This document shows, in pieces, positions 1 to 6,694 of a DNA stretch of 10,000 nucleotides. The stretch is from the NCBI RefSeq assembly GCF_020217005.1, contig NZ_JAIWOI010000108.1, positions 1 to 10,000 on the forward strand, in the 5' to 3' direction. How positions within the stretch are numbered: the first letter of the stretch is position 1; each line of letters begins with the position of its first letter. Origin of the DNA: Rheinheimera sp. Its GTDB lineage: Bacteria > Pseudomonadota > Gammaproteobacteria > Enterobacterales > Alteromonadaceae. The translations under genes were made by a program, and so were the position numbers. Below the pieces are notes generated by a model. It was not told the DNA's origin and made no database searches. It saw nothing but the letters and a program-made list of their open reading frames with translations.

Positions 1-268
1 TAAAACCCTGTTCGGGTTTAGCCTGCTGTGGGTAGACCAGAGTCAGCCAGACTTCGGTTTGATCCGATAAATCCAGCAAACGGACTGAACAGCCCGGCAT
101 CATGCCGGTTTCGCTTAAGGCTTTGCGTTTACCTTTTGCAGCAGACTCCAGTTGCAGTAGCAGCCGTTGTAACTGCCAGGGCGGCAGCGGCTGAATAGCC
201 GAACTTGCCATCAAAAATAAAGCCGAAACATCGGTGTGACCCGATGTATTTTTGGTAAAGATAGTCAT
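1..268 (-). CDS. Rnk/GreA-C-domain protein (nucleoside diphosphate kinase regulator-like), 3' part off the left edge
   Basis: The first 89 residues are visible, read leftwards from an ATG at 268. GGAG at 275-278 lies 6 bases upstream, a good ribosome binding site that supports this start. After a predominantly helical N-terminal part of about 55 residues (LQRLLLQLESAAKGK at 36-46 region) comes GCSVRLLDLS at 59-68 and LTLVYPQQAKP at 75-85. This is the start of the beta-rich FKBP-like fold shared by GreA/GreB C-terminal domains and Rnk, where 'LTLVYP' leads into a conserved 'SVLAPLG' type segment that here would lie beyond the edge. The N-terminal length fits Rnk (about 50 residues before the domain) better than GreA/GreB, whose coiled coil is longer. 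Family members bind RNA polymerase; Rnk affects nucleoside diphosphate kinase levels. The assignment to this fold is fairly secure, but the exact subfamily is not. Confidence 0.72.
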   Translation of the reverse strand, partial: MTIFTKNTSGHTDVSALFLMASSAIQPLPPWQLQRLLLQLESAAKGKRKALSETGMMPGCSVRLLDLSDQTEVWLTLVYPQQAKPEQGF

Positions 269-643
269 TCCAGACTCCGGAATTTAAGCAGTTAAAAATA
301 AATAACAGCTGTGCCGACCCCATCAGTATGGAGCCGGCTTAAGAATGGAAGACGGTAAAAAAGGCGGCGTGATAAGACGGCGACTTTATTGCAGTGTTGA
401 ACAACATAACCTCCGTCTTGTGGTAATAGAAAAGGGAATTTGACTCTGGACACCATATCGCATTTGGCAACAAAACTCAAAACTCGATCTGTGACTTGCC
501 AACTGGTCAATCATTCATAAAATCAGAACCTAATCCGCTATTTTTACTATTTTTCATTCCTGCTATTCCTGCTTACACTCTGTACATAAACTGACTACTA
601 CAGTCGTATCCATTATGTTTAACCCAATTCACAGGGACAGATC
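269..643. other. Intergenic region between divergent Rnk-like and pirin genes
   Basis: No convincing gene is present. The only open frames (for example 292-510 on the minus strand) have composition unlike a real protein. The region must hold two divergent promoters. For pirin, a weak pair is TTTTCA at 551-556 and TACACT at 574-579 with a 17-base spacer, each matching 4 of 6 consensus bases. No good pair was found for the Rnk-like gene. A spaced inverted repeat (AAGACGG 374-380, CCGTCTT 413-419) encloses a small GTTG-AA-CAAC hairpin at 396-405. On the minus strand a perfect GGAGG (410-414) precedes a TTG/ATG-started open frame of about 21-22 codons ending at 339, a possible but unproven leader peptide. 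Confidence 0.5.
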
Positions 644-1558
644 ATGAGTATCAACACAAAATATGCCGAACTCGAATGCAATACCGAAGCGGGTTGCGAG
701 GCCATACAACTGGTTATTAGCCCACGCTCCACAGATTTAGGCGACTTTTCTGTGCGCCGGACTTTGCCAAACAAAACACGCCAATCTGTTGGTCCATGGA
801 TATTTTTTGATCACATGGGCGCGGCAGACTTTCCGGCGGGCAAAGGCATTAGTGTGCGCCCTCATCCTCATATTAATCTGGCGACTGTGACCTACTTGTT
901 TGAAGGCGAAATTTTGCATCGCGATTCACTGGGCAGCAAACAGACTATTACTCCGGGCGATATCAACCTGATGGTAGCGGGTAGAGGCATAGTGCATTCT
1001 GAACGTGAGCGTCCTGAAGTAAATGGCGTGCCCCATCGTTTGCACGGTATTCAGTTGTGGATGGCTTTACCTGAAGAATTTGAGGAAATAGACCCGGCTT
1101 TTTACCACTACCCAAGCCGTGATATTCCGGCGACCAATCTCAATGGCGTGTCAGTGCGGGTTTTAATAGGCGAAGCCTATGGCCTTAAATCGCCGGTAAA
1201 AACCTATTCCGAGACCTTATACCTGGAAGCACATTTACAGGCTGGTCAATCACTGGAGTTACCAAACGCTGAAGAGAGAGCCATTTATGTCGCTCAAGGC
1301 CAGTTAAAAATTAAAGACAAACTGATCCAGCAGTATGACATGGTGATCTTATCTGAAGCCGAAGGTGTAGTGATTGAAGCCAGCGCAGACAGCAGGATTA
1401 CCTTGATTGGCGGGAAAAATTTAGGTCCGCGCTTTATTGAATGGAATTTTATCTCCAGCCGTAAAGAACGGGTAGAACAAGCTAAACAGGACTGGCTGGC
1501 CGGTAAGTTTCCAAAAGTCGTAGACGATGAAATTGAGTTTATTCCATTGCCAAAGTGA
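644..1558 (+). CDS. Pirin family protein (bicupin)
   Basis: A 304-residue protein of the usual pirin length. The N-terminal cupin carries the expected metal site: RPHPHINLATVTY gives His74 and His76, and GRGIVHSER gives His118 and Glu120, matching the two His plus His/Glu set that binds iron in pirins. The segment LFEGEILHRDSLGS (86-98 region) and the PGDINLM turn are also typical. The C-terminal half (about 190-290) is the second, degenerate cupin without metal ligands. Some bacterial pirins, such as E. coli YhhW, have quercetinase activity; others act as redox sensors or cofactors, so the exact role here is open. No signal peptide is seen, so the protein should be cytoplasmic. AGGGA at 633-637, 6 bases before the ATG, supports the start. 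The stop is 43 bases before an OsmC-like gene, and pirin-OsmC pairs recur in proteobacteria, which suggests an oxidant or electrophile response. No regulator is adjacent. Confidence 0.93.
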   Translation: MSINTKYAELECNTEAGCEAIQLVISPRSTDLGDFSVRRTLPNKTRQSVGPWIFFDHMGAADFPAGKGISVRPHPHINLATVTYLFEGEILHRDSLGSKQTITPGDINLMVAGRGIVHSERERPEVNGVPHRLHGIQLWMALPEEFEEIDPAFYHYPSRDIPATNLNGVSVRVLIGEAYGLKSPVKTYSETLYLEAHLQAGQSLELPNAEERAIYVAQGQLKIKDKLIQQYDMVILSEAEGVVIEASADSRITLIGGKNLGPRFIEWNFISSRKERVEQAKQDWLAGKFPKVVDDEIEFIPLPK

Positions 1559-1601
1559 CTTAAAAACAGCTCAACAAATCACAATTGAAGACAGGTGTTC
1601 T

Positions 1602-2000
1602 ATGAGTATTTCTTTACAAAAAAGCGACGGCGGTCAATACCGCCAGACTATCCGTATCCATCAGCATACTTTGTTTGCTGATGTTGCAACCGAGTTAGGT
1701 GGCGATGATTCCGCTCCAGATCCTCATGATTTATATGACGCCTCGTTGGCCGCCTGCAAAGCCATCACTTTGCTGATGTATGCCAAACGTAAACAACTGG
1801 CGCTGGAATCTGTGGATATTGACATCAAACGTGATAGCAGCAAAGAAGCACAAGGGCTTTACGTGCTGAATCTTACAATGAAATTAAACGGCGATTTGTC
1901 TCAGGCCGACAAAGATTTACTGGAGAAAATGGCGGAAAAATGCCCCATCCATAAACTGATGACGACTGCTACTACCGAAGTTAATGCCTCCGTAAGCTAA
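1602..2000 (+). CDS. OsmC/Ohr family protein
   Basis: A 132-residue protein with the OsmC-fold pattern: an N-terminal beta region, the helix DPHDLYDASLAACKAITLL with the first reactive Cys52, and a C-terminal helix with KCPIHKLM placing the second Cys at 114. In the family these two cysteines are a peroxidatic/resolving pair that reduces organic hydroperoxides. The residue before the first helix that is often Glu in OsmC/Ohr is Asp here (DPHDL), as in the YhfA-like branch, so substrate range is uncertain. I chose the ATG at 1602 (AGG at 1593-1595 upstream) over an in-frame ATG at 1527. The upstream choice would overlap the pirin gene and add a 25-residue tail not expected in the family. It lies 43 bases after pirin with no terminator between, so it is probably co-transcribed. 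The protein has no signal peptide and should be cytoplasmic. Confidence 0.9.
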   Translation: MSISLQKSDGGQYRQTIRIHQHTLFADVATELGGDDSAPDPHDLYDASLAACKAITLLMYAKRKQLALESVDIDIKRDSSKEAQGLYVLNLTMKLNGDLSQADKDLLEKMAEKCPIHKLMTTATTEVNASVS

Positions 2001-2025
2001 GCCAAGAGGGGCACGACCGCATTAG

Positions 2026-2068
2026 TGCTGCTTGTACTGCTTTGGCCGAAGCGGAATGACAAGCAGCA
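2026..2068. repeat. Extended imperfect hairpin downstream of the OsmC-like gene
   Basis: TGCTGCTTGT (2026-2035) and ACAAGCAGCA (2059-2068) are a perfect 10-bp inverted repeat. Inside it CTGCTT (2037-2042) pairs with AAGCGG (2049-2054, one G-T pair) around the loop TGGCCG, with a small asymmetric internal bulge. It starts 25 bases after the OsmC-like stop and could end the pirin-osmC transcript or stabilise its 3' end. No T-tract follows, so it is not a standard rho-independent terminator. It could equally be a dispersed REP-like element. Confidence 0.6.
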
Positions 2069-2201
2069 TCAGGCCAGACCGAATTGTTAAGTAGTGTTAC
2101 CCGCCACAAGTTACAAACCTCTTATCCCAAGCAGACTAAAACTCTGCTCAGCTTCAAACCAAACTGCAACCTTAGGGTTAAAAATCAACCAGCAGCTCTC
2201 T

Positions 2202-2239
2202 GCCCAAAACCATTTTGTTTTCACAAAGTGGTTATTGGC
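2202..2239. repeat. Hairpin in the chitinase upstream region
   Basis: ACCATTTTGT (2209-2218) faces ACAAAGTGGT (2223-2232) across a 4-base loop, with one G-T wobble. The pairing extends outward with small bulges to GCC (2202-2204) and GGC (2237-2239). It lies about 230 bases before the chitinase start. No long T-tract follows on the plus strand, so its role as terminator, operator or leader structure is unknown. Confidence 0.45.
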
Positions 2240-2455
2240 TTTGCCGTGCTTTGACGCCCACAAACATTTACACAGGAATACTCGCTGTTGCTCAGCCCTG
2301 TTCCTCACTTTGACTGATTTACAACCTGTGTGAAGGCAGTGCCCTGTAAAGGCGCAGCTTCACCGCCCCAAGTAGCTGTTTACTCTCGTTTTTCTGTCAG
2401 AGCCTGATACTTGGTTGCAGTAAATACTCCCTAAAACACCTTCATAAACTAAAGT

Positions 2456-2468
2456 GAGGTAACCATTG
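2456..2468 (+). promoter_or_regulatory. Ribosome binding site and TTG start of the chitinase gene
   Basis: GAGGT at 2456-2460 lies 5 bases before a TTG codon at 2466. Starting here gives a basic N-terminal segment (Lys2, Arg7, Arg9, Arg14) before the hydrophobic core of the signal peptide. The first in-frame ATG, at 2532, also has an AGGAA nearby but would leave a signal peptide without positive charge. TTG is therefore preferred. Confidence 0.65.
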
Positions 2469-5400
2469 AAAATATCAGTTCACAGAGATAGGCAACTATC
2501 TCAGCGCTTAAGTTTGCTACCAGGAAACCACATGCTGGCAGTTGCTGCTGGCTCCTTGTTAGCGTCCAGCCTGATGCCAGGCTACGCCCAAGCGGCAAAC
2601 CAACCGCCTGTTGCTGTAATTAAAGCCGAACAACAACACAATAAGTTAAGCGTCAACTTTGATGGCAGCGGCTCGTCGGACCAGGACGGTAAAATTACCT
2701 CTTATGCCTGGGATTTTGGCAATGGTAAAAAAGCCACTGGCGCTAAGCCCGTCCATAACTATGCTGCAGCCGGCACTTATGACGTGAGCCTGACAGTCAC
2801 CGACAATAATAAGGCCAGTAAAAGTACCAGCCTGAGCGTACAGGTTCAGGCTCCTAACAAGTTACCCGTCGCCAGAGGCAACGCAGTTCAACAGAAAAAC
2901 AGCTTCCTGGTAAAGTTTAATGGCAGCAAATCAACAGATGCTGACGGTGCCATAACGAACTATCACTGGGAATTTGGCGATGGTCATTCTGCTGTCGGAG
3001 TAGCGCCAGAACACTTGTATGCCACAGCTGGTACTTATCAGGCCAAACTGACAGTAACGGATAATCACAGCAAAGCAGCGCAGCACAGTACAGAGTTAAA
3101 AGTAATGGTCAATGCGCCCCCTACTCCTGTGTACAGCTGGAGCCAGTTCCCCGGAGAGCCTATTTTAATTTTTGCCGGTGCGGATTCGACCGATCCAGAC
3201 GATCATATTGTCAGCTACCACTGGGATTTTGGTGATGGTACCGCAGGCACAGGTCAGGATGTCAGCCATATGTATAATCAGGCTGGCAACTATCAGGTGA
3301 CTTTTACCGTCAAAGATGCGTTTGGTAACAGCAGCTCCAGTCGTTTTGCCGTCACTGTCGCAGGAAAACCTAATATGGAGCCAGTGGCTCAAGCTACAGC
3401 AACAGCAGTACCGGGCTCTCTTGAGTTTATCTTCAGTGCCGCAGGTTCCGTAGATTACGACGGTGAAATAAGCTCTTACCTTTGGGACTTTGGCGACGGT
3501 ACAAGCAGCACTGCAGCACAAAGCCGTCACCTGTATAGCGCTGCAGGCCAGTACCAGGTCAGCCTGACAGTGACAGATAACATGGGTGCGACGCACAGTG
3601 TCGGCTTAGCTGTTGATGCTGCATTACAAAATCAGCTGCCTGTCGCTCTGGCAACAACAGCAGTGACTGCAGGTTCACTGCAGGTCAGATTTGATGGCCG
3701 CGCTTCCAGCGATGCAGATGGCAGTATCAGCTCCTATCACTGGGATTTTGGTGATGGTCACTCGGCCACAGGCGAAACGACCAGTCACACTTATGCCAGT
3801 GCCGGGCAGTACCCTGCTAGTTTGACAGTGACAGACAATAGCGGTGCTCAGGCGACTCTGTTGCTGCCTGTTGCGGTCAATGAGCAAACTAGCTCCGGCA
3901 AATGGGTCACAGGGTATTATGCGGGCTGGTTCTGGGAAGGTTATCAGCCACAGAATATAGACTTTAGTGCCATGACTCATGTGATTTTTGGCCGGGTAGC
4001 GCCAGGTTCAGGCACCCTGGGTGGCCAGGCTGGACAAGTGATGCCTGGCTCAGGTTCGGCCCATGAAGCAGGTCGGTTACCCGCAGGACTCACGGCAAAA
4101 AGCGCAGAAGATTATTTAATTGAACGCGCTCATGCTGCAGGTACTAAAGCCTTGTTGATGTTAGGTGGAAATGACGATGGCAACGGTTTTTATGCCTCTA
4201 CAGCACCCGGAATTCGCAGTACTTTTGTGACCAATCTGCTGAACTATCTGGAACAGCACAACTACGACGGCATAGACGTCAATTGGGAAGATGCAATTGA
4301 CCCTGAGCGTTTAATAGCGCTGATCACCGAGCTGAAGCAAGCTGCGGCTGACAGGCCCCGTTATCAGAGCCAACCTCTGCTGGTCACTTATCCAACCTCT
4401 ATTCTGAATATGAACTATGAAACAGTACCACAATGGAAAGTGCAGGTCGCAGAGCTGGTGGATCAGTTTAACCTGATGACTTACATGATAGGTTTTGCCC
4501 ATGGCGGCTGGACGACTTGGCATTTCTCACCTATTTACGGCCAGACCGGACTACATCCAAGCGACGTTTCCAGCACTGTGGATGCATATGCCCAGGCGGG
4601 CATTCCACGCAGTAAACTAGCCGTTGGTATAGGTTTTTTTGGCTTTAACTTCAGGGCTCCTGCCACTGGTCCGGATCAGCCTGTGACTTACCAGGACAAT
4701 AATGACTGGACCTGGAGCTACGCTAATCTGGTGAACTGTGGTTTCCTGTCAGCTGGCAGTTATACCTTTGATCATAACACCAAAGCCGCCTACCGATCTT
4801 ATGTGGGTGGTTATACAGGTTCAGGCCCTCAGCATAGTTGTATGAACACAGGTGAGGCGGGCTTTTTGAGTTATGAAGATCCGGCCAGTATCGCCGCAAA
4901 AGGCAAGTATGTGCGGGATACTGAGTTAGGTGGAGCCATGATTTGGGTTGTTAACTACGGCAGTCCTGATGGAGTAAATAACCCTTTGCTCAACGCAGTG
5001 AAGCAATCCTTTAGGTTAGGTCATGACAATGTGCAGCCTTTTGCTGTGATCAGTTCGAAACTAATCAGTCAAACGGAATTACGATTTGAGTTTGATGGCA
5101 CAGCCTCGATGGACAGCAATAACCAGGCTGTAGCAAGTTATAGCTGGACTTTTGGTGACGGCGCTTCAGCCAGCGGAGCAAAACCTGTACATACGTATGT
5201 CAAAGGCGGAGCCTACACCGTGAGTCTGACTGTGACCGACATCAATGGTGTCAGCAACACAGTTACAGCAGTAGTTCAGGCTGTACAACCGCCACCGCCT
5301 GACGTGATGCCCAAGCTGGAAACTATTCCGGTTGCTGCAGGCGCAACTCCATGGGTGACAGCCTACTATGCAGGCTGGTACTGGCCTGATCATCAACCGC

Positions 5401-6482
5401 AGCATATCAACATGAACTCCTTAACTCATCTGGTATTTGGCCGTGTCGCACCTGGGGGAGGCTCTTTACCAGGTGGTCAACCGGGCGATGTGATTGAAGG
5501 TGCAGGTACTGCACATGATGCCGGAGCTATAGCCCATATCACGGACAAGAGTGTGGAAGATTATCTGATAGAGCGTGCTCATGCCGCTGGCAAAAAAGCC
5601 TTGCTGATGATGGGCGGTATGGGCGACGGCTTAGGTTTCCTGGCGTCAACGGCACCTGATATTCGGCCAACTTTTGTCAATAATATCCTGAACTATCTGG
5701 AACAACATGACTACGATGGTCTGGATCTGGATTGGGAAGATGAACTGGATTCACCACTGGCCCAATTCCGCCTGACCGCTTTAATAGCTGACCTGCGTGC
5801 GGCAGCCAAATTACGAGCCCGCTGGCAAGCACCAAATGATGCCTTCCTGATCACTTTCCCTGGTTATGCACTGAACATGAATTATGGTCAGGTGTCGGAA
5901 TTTGACGTGACTATCGCTTCGATAGTGGATCAGTACAATCTGATGAGCTACGCCATGGGTTTTGCGGAGCAAGGCTGGACCAGTACGACCTTCAGTCCTA
6001 TTGCGGGATTGGATCCTTCCCGCCCTATGGATCTGACCTCCAGTATGCAGGCCTATCAGAACGCTGGTGTACCAAGGGGTAAATTAGGGGTAGGTATAGG
6101 TTTCTACTGCATGGCTTATCCACTGCCTACTACGGGTTTTGGTCAACCTGTGACCGGAGTGTTTTCAAATGACAACAGCTGGTCCTACAGCATAGTAAAT
6201 GCGGCAGGTTACTTTAATGGCGGTACCAGGATCTGGAATGACGAAGCAAAAATGAGCTTCTATTCTTACCCCAATGGCAGAACAGGTACCCATCCTTACA
6301 ATAGTTCTACTATAGGCATGCTCAGTTGTGAGGATCCACAAAGTATTGCAGCCAAGGGAGAATGGGTAAAAGCTACAGGCCTGGGCGGCGCTATAATCTG
6401 GACTATCAACTATGGCAGTACCAATGGTGTTAATAACCCCCTGATGGACGCTGTCAGACAGTCATTCCTGCAAACAGAGTAA
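2466..6482 (+). CDS. Secreted multidomain chitinase-like protein: PKD x5, GH18, PKD, GH18
   Basis: A 1338-residue exported protein. The signal peptide has a long basic n-region, hydrophobic core MLAVAAGSLLASSLM at 23-37, and probable cleavage after AQA at 43. Five PKD domains follow, starting near 45, 131, 218, 303 and 389; most show the WDFGDG and SLTVTD signatures. GH18 copy 1 spans about 480-849, a sixth PKD about 855-941, a proline-rich linker 942-962, and GH18 copy 2 about 963-1334. Copy 2 has the full catalytic motif DGLDLDWE with acid/base Glu1091. Copy 1 reads DGIDVNWE: Glu608 is kept, but the third Asp is Asn606. GH18 enzymes cut beta-1,4 GlcNAc links by substrate-assisted catalysis that uses that Asp. 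The late-strand tryptophans (Trp827, Trp1312) are present. The Asp usual after MxY is Met674 in copy 1 and Ala1163 in copy 2. PKD domains commonly aid binding or spacing on insoluble chitin. No classical chitin-binding domain is seen. It is expressed alone, followed by its own terminator. Chitin as substrate is inferred from family, and another GlcNAc polymer is possible. Confidence 0.92.
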   Translation: MKISVHRDRQLSQRLSLLPGNHMLAVAAGSLLASSLMPGYAQAANQPPVAVIKAEQQHNKLSVNFDGSGSSDQDGKITSYAWDFGNGKKATGAKPVHNYAAAGTYDVSLTVTDNNKASKSTSLSVQVQAPNKLPVARGNAVQQKNSFLVKFNGSKSTDADGAITNYHWEFGDGHSAVGVAPEHLYATAGTYQAKLTVTDNHSKAAQHSTELKVMVNAPPTPVYSWSQFPGEPILIFAGADSTDPDDHIVSYHWDFGDGTAGTGQDVSHMYNQAGNYQVTFTVKDAFGNSSSSRFAVTVAGKPNMEPVAQATATAVPGSLEFIFSAAGSVDYDGEISSYLWDFGDGTSSTAAQSRHLYSAAGQYQVSLTVTDNMGATHSVGLAVDAALQNQLPVALATTAVTAGSLQVRFDGRASSDADGSISSYHWDFGDGHSATGETTSHTYASAGQYPASLTVTDNSGAQATLLLPVAVNEQTSSGKWVTGYYAGWFWEGYQPQNIDFSAMTHVIFGRVAPGSGTLGGQAGQVMPGSGSAHEAGRLPAGLTAKSAEDYLIERAHAAGTKALLMLGGNDDGNGFYASTAPGIRSTFVTNLLNYLEQHNYDGIDVNWEDAIDPERLIALITELKQAAADRPRYQSQPLLVTYPTSILNMNYETVPQWKVQVAELVDQFNLMTYMIGFAHGGWTTWHFSPIYGQTGLHPSDVSSTVDAYAQAGIPRSKLAVGIGFFGFNFRAPATGPDQPVTYQDNNDWTWSYANLVNCGFLSAGSYTFDHNTKAAYRSYVGGYTGSGPQHSCMNTGEAGFLSYEDPASIAAKGKYVRDTELGGAMIWVVNYGSPDGVNNPLLNAVKQSFRLGHDNVQPFAVISSKLISQTELRFEFDGTASMDSNNQAVASYSWTFGDGASASGAKPVHTYVKGGAYTVSLTVTDINGVSNTVTAVVQAVQPPPPDVMPKLETIPVAAGATPWVTAYYAGWYWPDHQPQHINMNSLTHLVFGRVAPGGGSLPGGQPGDVIEGAGTAHDAGAIAHITDKSVEDYLIERAHAAGKKALLMMGGMGDGLGFLASTAPDIRPTFVNNILNYLEQHDYDGLDLDWEDELDSPLAQFRLTALIADLRAAAKLRARWQAPNDAFLITFPGYALNMNYGQVSEFDVTIASIVDQYNLMSYAMGFAEQGWTSTTFSPIAGLDPSRPMDLTSSMQAYQNAGVPRGKLGVGIGFYCMAYPLPTTGFGQPVTGVFSNDNSWSYSIVNAAGYFNGGTRIWNDEAKMSFYSYPNGRTGTHPYNSSTIGMLSCEDPQSIAAKGEWVKATGLGGAIIWTINYGSTNGVNNPLMDAVRQSFLQTE
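2598..3890 (+). repeat. Five tandem PKD-domain repeats within the chitinase gene
   Basis: Five units of about 85 codons start near 2598, 2856, 3117, 3372 and 3630. Each has the same order of features: xPVA near the start, an Asp-rich DG/DD turn, W[DE]FG[DN]G, an aromatic Y-x-x-A/G-G-x-Y, and LTVTD or a variant. A sixth unit lies at about 5028-5288 between the two GH18 copies. The units are diverged at DNA level, so this is an old protein repeat, not a recent tandem duplication. Confidence 0.88.
3903..5012 (+). repeat. GH18 domain copy 1, with Asp to Asn in the catalytic motif
   Basis: This is one half of an internal duplication (partner 5352-6467). It begins WVTGYYAGW and ends near AVKQSF. 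The catalytic motif at 4266-4289 encodes D-G-I-D-V-N-W-E. The codon for residue 606 is AAT, one transition away from GAT. All other parts that align with copy 2 are intact, including the DYLIERAHAAG segment and GGAMIW near the end, so the domain should still fold. Confidence 0.85.
5352..6467 (+). repeat. GH18 domain copy 2, canonical catalytic motif
   Basis: This is the second half of the internal duplication. It begins WVTAYYAGW and ends AVRQSF. The motif at 5715-5738 encodes D-G-L-D-L-D-W-E, complete for GH18 catalysis. Strong residue-level similarity to copy 1 runs over the whole length (shared DYLIERAHAAG, ILNYLEQH versus LLNYLEQH, GVNNPL). It has a three-residue insertion after the catalytic motif (around DSPLAQF) relative to copy 1. 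Copy 2 is likely the main active module. Confidence 0.88.
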
Positions 6483-6496
6483 TAAACTTGTCGACG

Positions 6497-6525
6497 AAAA
6501 ACGGCACTTTTCAGTGCCGTTTTTT
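6497..6525 (+). terminator. Rho-independent terminator of the chitinase gene
   Basis: ACGGCAC (6501-6507) pairs perfectly with GTGCCGT (6514-6520) around a TTTTCA loop, flanked by AAAA and followed by TTTTT. It lies 15-20 bases after the chitinase stop, so the chitinase is transcribed separately from the downstream peptidase gene. Confidence 0.92.
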
Positions 6526-6631
6526 ATCCGTCTCAGGCCACAAAAATTCCCCACTCATCCCACTAAACGAGCCATTTACTGCAAAACCTGTTTTTCTACC
6601 CCTGCTTTTGGCATACTCGACCGGTTAACAT

Positions 6632-6659
6632 TTGACGATTTACATCTGAATCCCATAAC
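6632..6659 (+). promoter_or_regulatory. dcp: Candidate sigma-70 promoter of the dcp-like gene
   Basis: TTGACG (6632-6637, 5 of 6 consensus bases) and CATAAC (6654-6659, 4 of 6) are separated by 16 bases. They lie about 35 bases before the start codon and after the chitinase terminator, where a promoter is required. The -10 box is only a moderate match. Confidence 0.35.
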
Positions 6660-6694
6660 AAAAAAGCAACCAAGATACCCAGAAGGAAATATCC

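Larger units (their letters stand above)
2001..2465. other. Long intergenic region before the chitinase gene
   Basis: This stretch of 465 bases has no supportable gene. Short open frames on both strands around 2094-2333 have no start signals, and much of that stretch is a hairpin-forming sequence. It contains two hairpins (2026-2068 and 2202-2239, listed separately) and ends with the chitinase ribosome binding site. I could not identify a convincing sigma-70 promoter: hexamer pairs near 2394-2440 have poor spacing or poor -10 matches. The promoter and any chitin-responsive control of the chitinase gene should nevertheless lie here. Confidence 0.55.

Noticed and set aside
292..510. Minus-strand open frame of 72 residues in the pirin upstream region
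   Set aside because: Atypical composition, no good ribosome binding site, and it occupies the divergent promoter region.
1527..1601. Upstream ATG extension of the OsmC-like gene
   Set aside because: It would overlap the pirin gene and add residues outside the family's N-terminus; the ATG at 1602 has a suitable ribosome binding site.
2021..2070. Integron attC site or tRNA-like structure
   Set aside because: The stem resembles a cassette-type fold in outline, but there are no core-site motifs, no integrase and no cassette array; it also lacks a tRNA cloverleaf.
2094..2333. Overlapping open frames on both strands (plus 2094-2333, minus 2111-2308)
   Set aside because: No ribosome binding site, no recognisable domain, and mutually overlapping frames across a hairpin sequence; chance frames in a non-coding region.
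2598..3890. Regularly spaced repeats that might suggest a CRISPR array
   Set aside because: The roughly 260-base periodicity is in-frame PKD protein domains, diverged at DNA level, without short identical repeats and unique spacers.
3165..3980. Minus-strand open frames of about 100-143 residues inside the chitinase gene
   Set aside because: They are antisense shadows of the repeated PKD codons, with Cys-rich implausible translations and no start signals.
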